Source: a virus
Direction: 5' to 3' (one strand)
Virus record (IMG/VR): IMGVR_UViG_3300029319_000158
Location: 6,965 to 38,019 of that record
DNA: 31,055 nucleotides
Part shown: positions 14,352-23,572 of the stretch, piece after piece
Numbering within the stretch: position 1 is the first letter of the stretch
Layout: every line of letters begins with the position of its first letter
Notes under the pieces: model-generated
Database searches by the model: none
Told to the model about the DNA's origin: nothing
Seen by the model: only the letters and a program-made list of their open reading frames with translations
Made by a program: the position numbers and the translations under genes

Positions 14352-16087
14352 TGGCAGAAGATAATCAAAGTCCTGTTTCCCGATTTCTTTCGGCTCTCGC
14401 TAGTCCGTTTAGAAGAAGAACTACACCTGAACCACAAATGCCTCTGTATACCACAGGTATTCAGGAACCTGTTCTAGCACAGGGTATTACTTTACCTGCT
14501 TTGTATGCGGTATCTAATGAAAATTTAATTTTACGAACAGTAATTTCTAAATTAATTCAAGAAGTATTTAGACGTGGGTACTACTGGGAAAAGAAGTTTA
14601 GGAAGAAGTGTATGGATTGTGGTGAAGAGTTTCAACACGATGTAGACATGTGTAAGACATGTGGTGGTGAAGTTCGCGATCCTGATTCTGAGCAAATTAT
14701 CTATGGACGTTGGCTTCTTGAAGAGAGGAACGCCATGGAGCAAACATTCCTCCAAGTTCTCTATGAAATCGAGCGTGACTTGAACATTGTAGATGATGCG
14801 TTTTTAATTCTCATAAAGGAGTACTATGTTGACCCTGAATCTGGTGACATACAATTTTATCGTGTGAAACAAGTAATCAGAGGCGACCCTATCTTTATGC
14901 GAATTATCGCTGACAAGCGTGGTGTTCGTGGTGGTCGTTACAAGATTTGTAAGATTCATCGTGACCAAGTAGCATATCCGGGTCAAGAACCTGCGTGTAC
15001 AGTATGTGGCTCTCGTTTGGTAGATGCACATTACGTGAATATGTCTGGTTCAGGAAAGAATCAGTATTATACCAAGGGTGAAGTTATTCACATAAGTAAG
15101 TATAACCCATCTAAGTTGTATGGTACATCCCCTGTAAACACGATGTGGCGACAAGCCATGACTCTTACGGCGATGGATAATTATATTTATACTGCGTACC
15201 AAAAACGTCGTATTCCGAAGGGTATAGTTTCTGTAACTACTGATAACCTTGAATCCATGAAGTCCTTTTGGAAGTCTGTGGATGAAAAGATGGAGAGAGA
15301 TCCTCATTACATTCCAAAGGTCGGTATTGAGTCACAAAGTGGTCGTGGTGGTGTAAACTGGGTTAAGTTCATGGATACATTAGAAGAAATGCAATATATC
15401 GCTGTACGTGATGAAATAAGAAACCGCATTGCTGCTTTCTATGGTGTATCTTCAATCTTCATGATTGATAACGGTAAATCGGGTGGGCTAAATAATGAGG
15501 GTCTACAGATTCTTGTTACAAATCGAGCGGTTGAGTTTGGACAGAAAGTTTACACTGAAACTTTGTTCCCACTTTTGCTGAAAGAAATGAACATTACCGA
15601 TTGGAAAATAACTCTATATCCAAATGAAGAGGAAGATGAAATTACTCGTCTTCGACGTGATGAAATGGAAGTTAACCTTGCACAACGTATGTCTATGCTC
15701 GGTTATCAACCTGAATTACTTGAAGAAGGGGATAGGGACATTCGGTTCGTTTATCGAAAGCAAGAAGAGGGTCAGCAAGGTATGCCTCCGGGTGGCGGTA
15801 TGCCTCCGGGTATGCCTATGGGTGGTATGCCTCCCGGCGCTATGCAAATGAGGGGAAGTATGCCTCCGGGTATGCCTCCGGGCGGGGGTATGCCAGTCCC
15901 ACCTTCACAACCCGGTGGTGAAGGCATGGGCATGAGAACACCTCGTAGTCCAGCAAGACCTCAACAACGTGGCTCACCCGGCGCAGGATCTCCAGTCACA
16001 AGTGTTCAACAACGTGGCCCTGCTCCTTCTATACAAGAAACAAATACTAACGCATTACAAAATGCTAGAAGGCCGCGAGGTGCGTAA
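14348..16087 (+). CDS. Portal protein with two inserted zinc-ribbon candidates
   Basis: At 579 residues this is portal size, placed after the terminase as expected. The fold is suggested by GEVIHISKYNPSKLYGTSPV, MTLTAMDNYIYTAYQKRRIP, and the late crown-like region RNRIAAFYGVSSIFMIDNGK. These match the layout of HK97/SPP1-type portals, the ring through which DNA is pumped. Unusually, there are two metal-site candidates in the wing region: C88-x2-C91 with C102-x2-C105, and C201-x2-H204 with C217-x2-C220. Residues 478-516 are Met/Pro/Gly repeats and the last 100 residues look disordered. The start overlaps the preceding stop (ATGATG). The 3' end is followed by a short gap. Confidence 0.85.
   Translation: MMAEDNQSPVSRFLSALASPFRRRTTPEPQMPLYTTGIQEPVLAQGITLPALYAVSNENLILRTVISKLIQEVFRRGYYWEKKFRKKCMDCGEEFQHDVDMCKTCGGEVRDPDSEQIIYGRWLLEERNAMEQTFLQVLYEIERDLNIVDDAFLILIKEYYVDPESGDIQFYRVKQVIRGDPIFMRIIADKRGVRGGRYKICKIHRDQVAYPGQEPACTVCGSRLVDAHYVNMSGSGKNQYYTKGEVIHISKYNPSKLYGTSPVNTMWRQAMTLTAMDNYIYTAYQKRRIPKGIVSVTTDNLESMKSFWKSVDEKMERDPHYIPKVGIESQSGRGGVNWVKFMDTLEEMQYIAVRDEIRNRIAAFYGVSSIFMIDNGKSGGLNNEGLQILVTNRAVEFGQKVYTETLFPLLLKEMNITDWKITLYPNEEEDEITRLRRDEMEVNLAQRMSMLGYQPELLEEGDRDIRFVYRKQEEGQQGMPPGGGMPPGMPMGGMPPGAMQMRGSMPPGMPPGGGMPVPPSQPGGEGMGMRTPRSPARPQQRGSPGAGSPVTSVQQRGPAPSIQETNTNALQNARRPRGA
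15779..15894 (+). repeat. GMPPG-coding short tandem repeats in the portal tail
   Basis: Imperfect repeats of the unit GGTATGCCTCCGGG and shorter variants encode GMPPG, GMPMGG and similar in the portal C-terminus. Units vary synonymously (CCTCCGGG, CCTCCCGG), so the peptide seems kept. Replication slippage could change the length between related viruses. Confidence 0.8.
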
Positions 16088-16128
16088 CCTCTTTTAACAA
16101 GACTATGGTACGAGAGGCAGGGATAACC

Positions 16129-16485
16129 ATGGACCTACGCAAAATGAACCCAATGGCTAGAAAGTTGGGTGTGCATACAGAAGCCTTTACCAAAGCACTA
16201 GAAAATGGTGATGCGGAAGTAGCAAAAGCACATCTTAATGAGATTCAAAAATTCGCAGGATACCTTTCAGATGACATTCATCTTGAGATTGTAAAGAGTG
16301 AACGTGAAGTTGAGAATAGTTTCGTAGCAGGAGTACCTATCCACAAGATGAACGAGACTGGTGAAAAGTTTGATGTCTCACAAAGAGATAGCGTTCTACC
16401 CGGCTCAATTATTCCAGCAAGAACAGGTGGTCCAATGCGCGTCCATCGTGGAACATTTGGAAACTTTGTGCCCGGTGGAGAGTGA
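16129..16485 (+). CDS. Unknown small protein downstream of portal
   Basis: About 118 residues. The N-terminal half is helical (MARKLGVHTEAFTKALENGD). The C-terminal half is Gly/Pro/Arg-rich (GSIIPARTGGPMRVHRGTFG). I do not recognise a family. An earlier in-frame ATG at 16105 lacks a ribosome binding site, while GAGGCAGGGAT upstream of 16129 gives some support there. The stop overlaps the following gene region, whose ribosome binding site GGTGGAG lies in this gene's last codons. It sits between portal and a coiled-coil protein, so head assembly or portal association is plausible. Confidence 0.55.
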   Translation: MDLRKMNPMARKLGVHTEAFTKALENGDAEVAKAHLNEIQKFAGYLSDDIHLEIVKSEREVENSFVAGVPIHKMNETGEKFDVSQRDSVLPGSIIPARTGGPMRVHRGTFGNFVPGGE

Positions 16486-16490
16486 ATATC

Positions 16491-16820
16491 ATGAGTGACG
16501 AGGTTATTGAAAGCCCTACTGAGCGCTTGATGTCTACTCTCGTCACAAAAATGGAATCTATGGACCATGACCTCCAAATTCTAAAAAATGAAAACCAAAG
16601 ATTGCATCGTATTATCAACGACCCAACGTCCCTTCTTCGTAAGGCTGGTTTTGTTGCTACTATGACTCCATTAAGTGAAGATGTTCAAACCGATGCTTTT
16701 CGATCTGATGAAGGTACACTTCTCAAAGCAAATGACACTTTTACTAATGAAGAAATTCATCTTATGAGTTGGGAAGAAATTCATGAGATGGCAGACCAAG
16801 CGAAAAATACAGAGGTGTAA
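16491..16820 (+). CDS. Small coiled-coil protein with scaffold-like C-terminal MSWEEIH motif
   Basis: This 109-residue protein starts with a predicted coiled coil (residues about 10-40, MESMDHDLQILKNENQRLHR). A flexible acidic region containing EGTLLKANDTF comes next. It ends with IHLMSWEEIHEMADQAKNTE. The last motif is closely matched by ASMSWEEVHQLAGSVFRDE at the very end of the protease-scaffold protein (23617-25014), where it also follows a helical region. In several phages the C-terminal helices of scaffolds bind the capsid protein, so a shared partner is likely. The ATG at 16491 is chosen over a GTG at 16482 because GGTGGAG lies just upstream. It could be a second scaffold or a portal-capsid adaptor. 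Confidence 0.6.
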   Translation: MSDEVIESPTERLMSTLVTKMESMDHDLQILKNENQRLHRIINDPTSLLRKAGFVATMTPLSEDVQTDAFRSDEGTLLKANDTFTNEEIHLMSWEEIHEMADQAKNTEV

Positions 16821-16822
16821 CA

Positions 16823-17653
16823 ATGAAACCAATACCATCCCCAGTAGGTAAAGATGCGATTAACTTACTTCAAAAAGCACAACGACTTCTTGAGAAGGCT
16901 GAGAAGTTAGAGATGGTTGAGCATGAGGGGAAGAAAGTCCCTGCTTTTGCCGCTGATGGTAAGGGCGCAAAGGACATGAAAACGAAGGCTAGTATGGCTG
17001 AAAAGGACAAATACTGCATGAAGAACTTTGGTAAGAAATACTCAGAATGTTCAGCAAAAGAAAAGGCACAATGCGATAAGGTTCATGGTAAAGTCGAAAA
17101 AGGTGAGGGTCACGAGCAGAAAATTATCTCTTGTCTCAAAAAGAAAGGTGGCGCTGCCAGCCTTGAAGAGTGTGCTAAAGAATGTGGTGTATCAAAAGCC
17201 GAATGTAAGAAAATTATTGATAAAATGGACAATGTCAAAATATCCCCTCATGGTGATGTCATTCTAATGGATGGTTTACAAAAAGGTAGTAAGAAGTGTC
17301 CTGAGTGTGGTGAAGCCATGAACAAAATGGGTTGCATGAAGATGGGATGCGGTGGAAAGATGGATGTAGAGAAGTCCGAAGCAGGAGCACAACCGGGTTT
17401 CACAACATCATACGATTCCAACCCCGGTGGAGTTATGTTCATGGCTGAGAGCGGTGGACAAACACGCAGTGCCTATTACACAACCAATCAGTATCTATAC
17501 GGCGGAGATGACGTTGCAAACAAAGGCTCAAGATCTGAATCTGTGTCTTTTGATAAATTGTCAGGACAGTTAAATCCTCATGATGGAAATGGTGTTGACC
17601 GCCAAGTAGTTGATGGAATTCTTAGTAAAATGCGTGACATGATGGACCAATGA
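16823..17653 (+). CDS. Unknown protein with Cys-rich winged-helix-like and zinc-ribbon parts
   Basis: A 276-residue protein. Residues about 1-30 form a helix (INLLQKAQRLLEKAEKLE). Residues about 60-145 are Cys-rich and look like a small helical domain, including EECAKECGVSKAECKKIIDK, which reads as a helix-turn-helix with cysteines. A zinc-ribbon candidate KCPECGEAMNKMGCMKMGCG follows near residue 165. The last third is Gly/Ser/Tyr-rich and flexible (YYTTNQYLYGGDD), ending with a helix (VVDGILSKMRDMMDQ). AGGTG at 16814-16818 precedes the ATG. It stands just before the giant gene. I cannot assign a function; a DNA-contacting virion protein would fit. Confidence 0.55.
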   Translation: MKPIPSPVGKDAINLLQKAQRLLEKAEKLEMVEHEGKKVPAFAADGKGAKDMKTKASMAEKDKYCMKNFGKKYSECSAKEKAQCDKVHGKVEKGEGHEQKIISCLKKKGGAASLEECAKECGVSKAECKKIIDKMDNVKISPHGDVILMDGLQKGSKKCPECGEAMNKMGCMKMGCGGKMDVEKSEAGAQPGFTTSYDSNPGGVMFMAESGGQTRSAYYTTNQYLYGGDDVANKGSRSESVSFDKLSGQLNPHDGNGVDRQVVDGILSKMRDMMDQ

Positions 17654-17665
17654 GGGTGAGGTCGT

Positions 17666-20600
17666 GTGGAAGCAGACGCATTTGACGAATACCTTCGTAC
17701 TCGGCATAATTTGTTGAAGTCAGTTGTTGACGGATTGGATTATGATAATGCTGTTGCTGACCATTTTTTCTCTTCCTTAAATCTTCATCGTCAAGGCGAA
17801 GATGACTTCGTAAAGTCATGGGAAGACAATGTTTGTGACATGATTCTTAGAGGCGAATGGACACAAGGAATGTCTGATATCATCACTAAAAATGTAGATA
17901 AATTATCTTCACTAAACAGACAAAGTGAGATAATGCATGATTTAGACCATCCTTGGCGTGGTAGAATTAGAGATCTTCCCTCTGCCTTAGATATGTTTTC
18001 AGAAGAGATTGAGTTAGGTCCTCCGGGGCCTGATGGTTACTACCCAGTGCATCACCCACATGACAATATGCATCATGCAATGAAGAGAATGAATTCTGTA
18101 ACTGGTCGTCCTTATTGGGTAGAGGCATTGAGAAGTTTTTACTTACCTAGTACGCCGGGTGGAATGAGTCAATCTCAACTGCATGAAATAGTAGAAAGAG
18201 CACAGGATAAATATGACAAAGCGGAAAGGAATCCAATTGTCATAGGAACTGGATTCAAACCTTCAAAAAATGAACTCAAGGAAATAAAAGATGAATTTAG
18301 TGCGATGTTAAGTGAAAGAGATGAAAGTGGAGAGCCTTCACAAAACGCTCTTAGATTACAATTTGAAATTCAAGGGATTATGGATAAAGATAAAAATATA
18401 AATCAAGCACAGGCTCTTGACCAACTTGTAAACACAGAGGCTACTGAAAGAAATATATCTTCATCCGACACAAGACACAGTCATTTAGGACCTCACAATG
18501 ACGTTCATTCTCATACACTTTACATAAGAGATTTTGAGAGATGGAAGGCTGAAAATCAGGAATTAGTAAGTGAAATAAAATCATCTTTACCTCCACCACG
18601 AGACGAGTTTGAATTACAAAAAAGACACTTTGAGGCTCGTGCTGATGATTGGCTTAGTGATGATGCTCATGATGAGCCTTACACTGTAAATACAGATGGA
18701 GAAGAATCTGATGATATTTATGCTAATCCAGAAACATGGGGGGAGGATAAACCTGCTTCTGTATCTTACCAATTAAGAAAGCGTTTGAATTACAACGGCT
18801 ATAGACACGGAATGGAATGGCTTACGCCTCTTGAAAGAGCAAAAGTTGCCGACCATTTACATCAACATGGAACAGGGAAAGGCGATAAACAAATGATAGA
18901 TCTTGGTGATGGATTCAAAACATCTATTGGGAGAATAAATCGTGACTATGCACAAAGAGTCGCTCATGAAATTCATCATTATATGAGAGGGCAAAATTTT
19001 CACGGCCCTAATCTAAACAATCATGTAGAGGGCACTCATGACCATCCTCAAGCAGAAAAAGCAGCAGATGAGACAGCATACTTGGATGCACTAAAAGATG
19101 TAAAACACTCTTCTGGTTCATCGATGTACGATTTTATTCTTGGTGAATTGAATAATAATCTTGGAATAGAACAACTATCTGAACAGACTTTCCAAACTGC
19201 TATGGACGATTGGACGGCGGATAGAATGGAGGATTTGGATTATGAAAACAACCCACCGCCTATCGCAGATGATTATAGAGTGAAGGAGTTACCTCATATA
19301 CCAAATATAAAGCGTGGATTCAAAACAAAAGTGCAAAGACGAATGGAAAGAGAAGGAGTGTCTTATCAACAAGCATTAATGGAGGAACTTAGAGAATCTC
19401 ATAATGTAATCGATAGCGAGACCAATGAGGTAAGTGAAGGCCCTCATAAATTAACTCGTAGTAAGTTGCTCGATCTTGTTGGATTAAATGAAGAACTAGG
19501 CGCAAAAGATCCAACTGAACTATATCATTCTGATGAACCTATGATTACAGCAGATGAAATGATGCTAATTGATGAAATGGCGAAAGAAAAAGGAGATAAG
19601 GCTAGATTACACAAACTCATTAGGGGGTCTCATCGAAGACATAGCACTGGATTTAACGGACCACGTAAGGAAGATTTACCAGAGCGAGAGCGTAATTTGT
19701 TTATTGAAAATAAGGAAACAGGCGAACTTATGGGTCTTGGTTTTCCCTTTGCTACTGAGTTTCAAATCAACGGAGGACATGGAAGATCGATTAGTTCTCT
19801 CATTCATTTCTTACACTCACCTTTACCAAAAATGGGGGAAGATGAAGAATCTATTATTGGAACTGAATTGGAGGACTCTTTACAATTTACCGTGAACCCA
19901 ATGACTGAGGGTTTGTATGGAATGTTTTCTGCGCTTGTTCATGATAAAATATTACCGAGAGATGTAAGACCCGGAGAAATTATTTCTGGTTTTGATGTTT
20001 CTACACCCAGAGGATTTAGGGAAGGAAAAGCGACTAGACCTCCGCTTAACCCAAAAAATAATTACACAGACCACGCTACTTCTTTTGCCGCTCCTTCCGC
20101 CATGGACGTTAAGGGTAAAGGTGAAGAAGAAAGGAAAGAGATGTTCCAAGGCAATTCAAATAAATTTGCAAATTTAATAAGTAGCGCTACGGGGCTTGGC
20201 TCAAATCCAAAATCTACCTCATCGGCAAGAACAGTCTTACCTAAAAGCAATCAAAAATCAAGAGTCGCTAGACGACACGCCACTATTTTTGGAAGAATGA
20301 GACCACCACATGACCCTCAAGAAGCCATGAGATTGACCATGGCTCAACTAAGAACTGGTCGCCATCCGTTTGGACATATAGTAGATGCACCTCGTGATTT
20401 CTTTGGATATCAGGGTAGAGTAAAACCGGATGAAGGTGAGGACTTGGTTGATTTCTCAGAGAAAACTATGTTTGGTGGTTTTGACGCACCCATGGGAGAA
20501 ACTAATTATGACGATCTTCACTTACATCTTGAAGAAACAGTTAGTCTAAAACAAGAATTAGAAGAGCGTTTAGAAGAACAGAAGCAAACGGGTGAGGTTG

Positions 20601-23572
20601 ATAAAAAAATTGTTGACCAAATTTCAGACGCAGAAGAAGAAATAGATAGTGTAACTAATCTTTTACTAGAGGCTGAAAAACAAACATATTCAGATGAACC
20701 TGTACATCAAATGAGTCTTGAAAACAAAGAAAATATGGACACTAAAGATGACCAAGATAATATCGCGCACATCGAAATGGCTCGTCGTTTAATAGATATG
20801 ATTCCCTCTGAGCAAGTTCCAAATCCCCAAGAAAACCCTGCTGCTTTTTGGGCTTTAACTTCAAGAGCACTGAGAGATGCTGGGAGAATGCTTCGTATAC
20901 TTCCGCCTCAAGAGGGAATTACTACTCACTCTTATCGGCACACAAAAGGACAGGCTTTGACCAGTAGTCAATTGTCTGATGATGGGGTTTTCGATCCTCA
21001 TCAGTTGTTAGGTAATACTGTGAAACAATTGGGTCAAGAAGTATTACCGTCTTCTGATGTAGAAGATGTTTTAGAATCCCTTGGTCTACCGAATGATGCA
21101 CCTCATGTCAATATGATAGAGCGTTTGATTGAAAGCATTGACCGTCCAGTGCGAGTCATGAAAAATGCTGATATTCTAAATTCTTCGGTAGCAACTGGTG
21201 TTGAGTTTCATCCACCGGATATGCGTATTCGTGATGAGAATAGGGAACTAATTCGTCCTGATTATTCGCTTCATGGTGGACAATACGTGGATGACCATCA
21301 TGGTGCTTTGAAAGAATTTACAGGCGGTCAAAAAGGTAGAATTAAGGATAGGGCAAAGGAATTACAATCGCGATTTGAACTACCCTTACGTTATATTACT
21401 CAAAAACTTATGAGAGAAAAATCAGGAGCAGTAGAAAGAAATAACCTTTCACACATACCCCTTTCGCCAATTGATATGCAGCAAAGAAACATGACTGTGT
21501 TTGGTAATGGGAAAAGAGGGACTTCGGCAAATCCTAATATTAAAGGTGTAAAAAATAGAATTAAATCTTTGATGCACGATCTTATTGTAAGTCATGGAGA
21601 CTTAGAAGAGGGACAAGTCTCTCAGGGACAGGAGATACTTTCTGCTGGATGGGGTTCTGTTCCAGTTGGTCCTGCTACATCTTCCAGATATCATACTGTT
21701 CAAGACTTGTATGGCGCATCTTCTGCTATGGATTTTGGTTATGAAGGACAATCACCATTTGGTTGGGAGTATGAAAACGGTAAACCAGTAATTGGAACTT
21801 TCACCCAACCTGAAACTTATCATAGTATTCCTAATGAAACAATGAGGGCTATTTGGCAAGACCCTCGTTTTTCAAATCTTGCTGAATCATACATTTCATC
21901 GGATTGGCAACCTACTTCTACTGTAAACAATCAAAATCGTGTTAACGAAATGGGTCAAACCGCTCATCAAGATGCAATGCTAAAGACTGATGATTTGGCT
22001 ATTATGTTAAATCCTGACCTATTATTGAAAGAAGATGAGGCACGACCTCCACCATTGCTACCAATGCATCGCCTCTTTTCTCTAAAAGACTTAGAAGCAT
22101 TCCGTGGATTTACTGGTGACTGGGTTGTTTCTGCATACCCCGAAGGTAAGAGGTTGATAATTACAAGGGACGGAGATAGTATTTCAGCATATGATTCTAA
22201 TGCAGAGGATGTAAGTGTAAGCGGTACTTCGCAGCAACATCTCAAGAAACTTACAGAGAAAGACTTTGTTGTAGATGCAATAAAACGTGGCAAGAGTCTG
22301 TATATTTTTGACATTCTTTCTTATGATGGTACTAACATTAGTGATTTATCAGTTCCTGAAAGACTCAAGGTTCTACGTGGACAGTTTGATAGTTACGAAA
22401 CTGCACACATACCAGCACCTGACGATACTGTTGTGACAGATGAGGGTGGTCTGGAAGGAGCGGTTGAGCGATTAAAGGAAGAGCACCCTCGACTTTTGCT
22501 AAGGGATGGTAAATCAACTTACATGAAAGGTGAGCGCCGTCATCCAAAGTGGTTTATGCTTCGTAAAAACAAGGACATAGCACTCATTATTCTTGATGTT
22601 CGTGGTAAGGGTCCTTTCACTTATCGTCTTGGTGCGGGTCCTGTGGATGAAGACGATCTTGGAAATCGAGGTGTTGAACATGAAGGGGCTACGTATCTTG
22701 ACGTTGGCACTGTAAAAAGTCCAAAACCGTTTGAAGAAGGGGACATCGTACGGGTATCTGTATCAGGAGTTAAGGCGAAAAGAAGAGGGGAGAAGACAAT
22801 TTATGATGTAACTCCTAATACTATACGCGCCGCTAGTGATGTAGAAAGTCCAGCCAGTTTAGAGTCCCTTGGTCTTCTTGCTAAGTCTCATCCAATTATA
22901 CCAGTAAAGTATGATTTGAGTATAGTTGACGATGTGCTCACAGTATCTTTTGATGGAATTGATGATGTACTATACAAGATGGAGAAAACAAGAAATGGAT
23001 ATTGGGCACATAGTCCTAAAGGTGCGCTTTCTCCTTTAATGAATACAGATTATCCTATATTGTTAGCGGAAAGTATGCGTCCTATTTGGCACGATGTTGC
23101 TTCTGTGCTCATTAGTAAGAAGTTAGAACGACTCGATTTGGATGTTCTTGAACATCGCGCTGAAAAACCAGAAGCGGGTAAAGTTCGTAGTATGACTAAC
23201 CCTAAACATCGTGAAGCATCTGAAAAAGAGTCTGCTGGTGTTATTGAAGAAGATGATGATGACAATATTCTCAAACCTGAAAAACAAAAGAAAATGTTAG
23301 ACATGTTATCACGTATCACTGATTTAACTGAGCGAATAAAGAAAGAAAAGATGACTGGTCGAGTAAGCGCTCAGGGTCTTGGTATTGACGTTGGGGCACA
23401 AATAGAGTCTCCAAGGGGGCCTACTGAACTAAGAAGTGAACAATCTATGCCTGATTGGGATATGTTGGAGCGCCCTACAGAAGATCCTGAGAACGAATAC
23501 CCACAAGCGCGTAAGAAAAGAAGAATGTTGGAGCAGTCTGGTGAAAATCAAATTGAGATGCGGGAGGACTAA
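17666..23572 (+). CDS. Giant multidomain protein with zincin-like motif and degenerate DNA-ligase fold
   Basis: This 1968-residue protein starts at GTG after GGTGAGGT. Recognisable parts in order are: a helical His-rich N-terminus; H434-E-I-H-H438 in VAHEIHHYM with E464/E469 in EKAADETAY, a gluzincin-like zinc-protease pattern; a long unassigned middle; a coiled coil near residues 950-1010 (LKQELEERLEEQKQ); and a ligase-like region from about 1460 to 1735. The ligase region has motif I as Y1491-P-E-G-K-R (the catalytic Lys position is Tyr), motif III F1548-D-I-L with D1554-G, motif IV E1597-G-A-V, motif V near W1629, and an OB-like part (EEGDIVRVSVSGVKAKRRGE). Adenylylation looks impossible, so binding without catalysis is likely. 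KSHP is at 1740-1743. Placement before the protease suggests an internal or injected virion protein. Confidence 0.65.
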   Translation: MEADAFDEYLRTRHNLLKSVVDGLDYDNAVADHFFSSLNLHRQGEDDFVKSWEDNVCDMILRGEWTQGMSDIITKNVDKLSSLNRQSEIMHDLDHPWRGRIRDLPSALDMFSEEIELGPPGPDGYYPVHHPHDNMHHAMKRMNSVTGRPYWVEALRSFYLPSTPGGMSQSQLHEIVERAQDKYDKAERNPIVIGTGFKPSKNELKEIKDEFSAMLSERDESGEPSQNALRLQFEIQGIMDKDKNINQAQALDQLVNTEATERNISSSDTRHSHLGPHNDVHSHTLYIRDFERWKAENQELVSEIKSSLPPPRDEFELQKRHFEARADDWLSDDAHDEPYTVNTDGEESDDIYANPETWGEDKPASVSYQLRKRLNYNGYRHGMEWLTPLERAKVADHLHQHGTGKGDKQMIDLGDGFKTSIGRINRDYAQRVAHEIHHYMRGQNFHGPNLNNHVEGTHDHPQAEKAADETAYLDALKDVKHSSGSSMYDFILGELNNNLGIEQLSEQTFQTAMDDWTADRMEDLDYENNPPPIADDYRVKELPHIPNIKRGFKTKVQRRMEREGVSYQQALMEELRESHNVIDSETNEVSEGPHKLTRSKLLDLVGLNEELGAKDPTELYHSDEPMITADEMMLIDEMAKEKGDKARLHKLIRGSHRRHSTGFNGPRKEDLPERERNLFIENKETGELMGLGFPFATEFQINGGHGRSISSLIHFLHSPLPKMGEDEESIIGTELEDSLQFTVNPMTEGLYGMFSALVHDKILPRDVRPGEIISGFDVSTPRGFREGKATRPPLNPKNNYTDHATSFAAPSAMDVKGKGEEERKEMFQGNSNKFANLISSATGLGSNPKSTSSARTVLPKSNQKSRVARRHATIFGRMRPPHDPQEAMRLTMAQLRTGRHPFGHIVDAPRDFFGYQGRVKPDEGEDLVDFSEKTMFGGFDAPMGETNYDDLHLHLEETVSLKQELEERLEEQKQTGEVDKKIVDQISDAEEEIDSVTNLLLEAEKQTYSDEPVHQMSLENKENMDTKDDQDNIAHIEMARRLIDMIPSEQVPNPQENPAAFWALTSRALRDAGRMLRILPPQEGITTHSYRHTKGQALTSSQLSDDGVFDPHQLLGNTVKQLGQEVLPSSDVEDVLESLGLPNDAPHVNMIERLIESIDRPVRVMKNADILNSSVATGVEFHPPDMRIRDENRELIRPDYSLHGGQYVDDHHGALKEFTGGQKGRIKDRAKELQSRFELPLRYITQKLMREKSGAVERNNLSHIPLSPIDMQQRNMTVFGNGKRGTSANPNIKGVKNRIKSLMHDLIVSHGDLEEGQVSQGQEILSAGWGSVPVGPATSSRYHTVQDLYGASSAMDFGYEGQSPFGWEYENGKPVIGTFTQPETYHSIPNETMRAIWQDPRFSNLAESYISSDWQPTSTVNNQNRVNEMGQTAHQDAMLKTDDLAIMLNPDLLLKEDEARPPPLLPMHRLFSLKDLEAFRGFTGDWVVSAYPEGKRLIITRDGDSISAYDSNAEDVSVSGTSQQHLKKLTEKDFVVDAIKRGKSLYIFDILSYDGTNISDLSVPERLKVLRGQFDSYETAHIPAPDDTVVTDEGGLEGAVERLKEEHPRLLLRDGKSTYMKGERRHPKWFMLRKNKDIALIILDVRGKGPFTYRLGAGPVDEDDLGNRGVEHEGATYLDVGTVKSPKPFEEGDIVRVSVSGVKAKRRGEKTIYDVTPNTIRAASDVESPASLESLGLLAKSHPIIPVKYDLSIVDDVLTVSFDGIDDVLYKMEKTRNGYWAHSPKGALSPLMNTDYPILLAESMRPIWHDVASVLISKKLERLDLDVLEHRAEKPEAGKVRSMTNPKHREASEKESAGVIEEDDDDNILKPEKQKKMLDMLSRITDLTERIKKEKMTGRVSAQGLGIDVGAQIESPRGPTELRSEQSMPDWDMLERPTEDPENEYPQARKKRRMLEQSGENQIEMRED

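Noticed and set aside
15779-15894. Possible CRISPR-like or regulatory repeat array
   Set aside because: The short repeats are in frame and encode GMPPG in the portal tail; there are no spacers of constant length.
22025-22855. Annotating an active DNA ligase
   Set aside because: The catalytic Lys of motif I is not present in the alignment I can make, so only a degenerate fold is claimed.
17666-23572. Giant frame as an assembly error or fused genes
   Set aside because: The frame is continuous over 5.9 kb with coding-like codon use throughout and plausible domains along its length. Internal codon shifts are noted as a finding instead.
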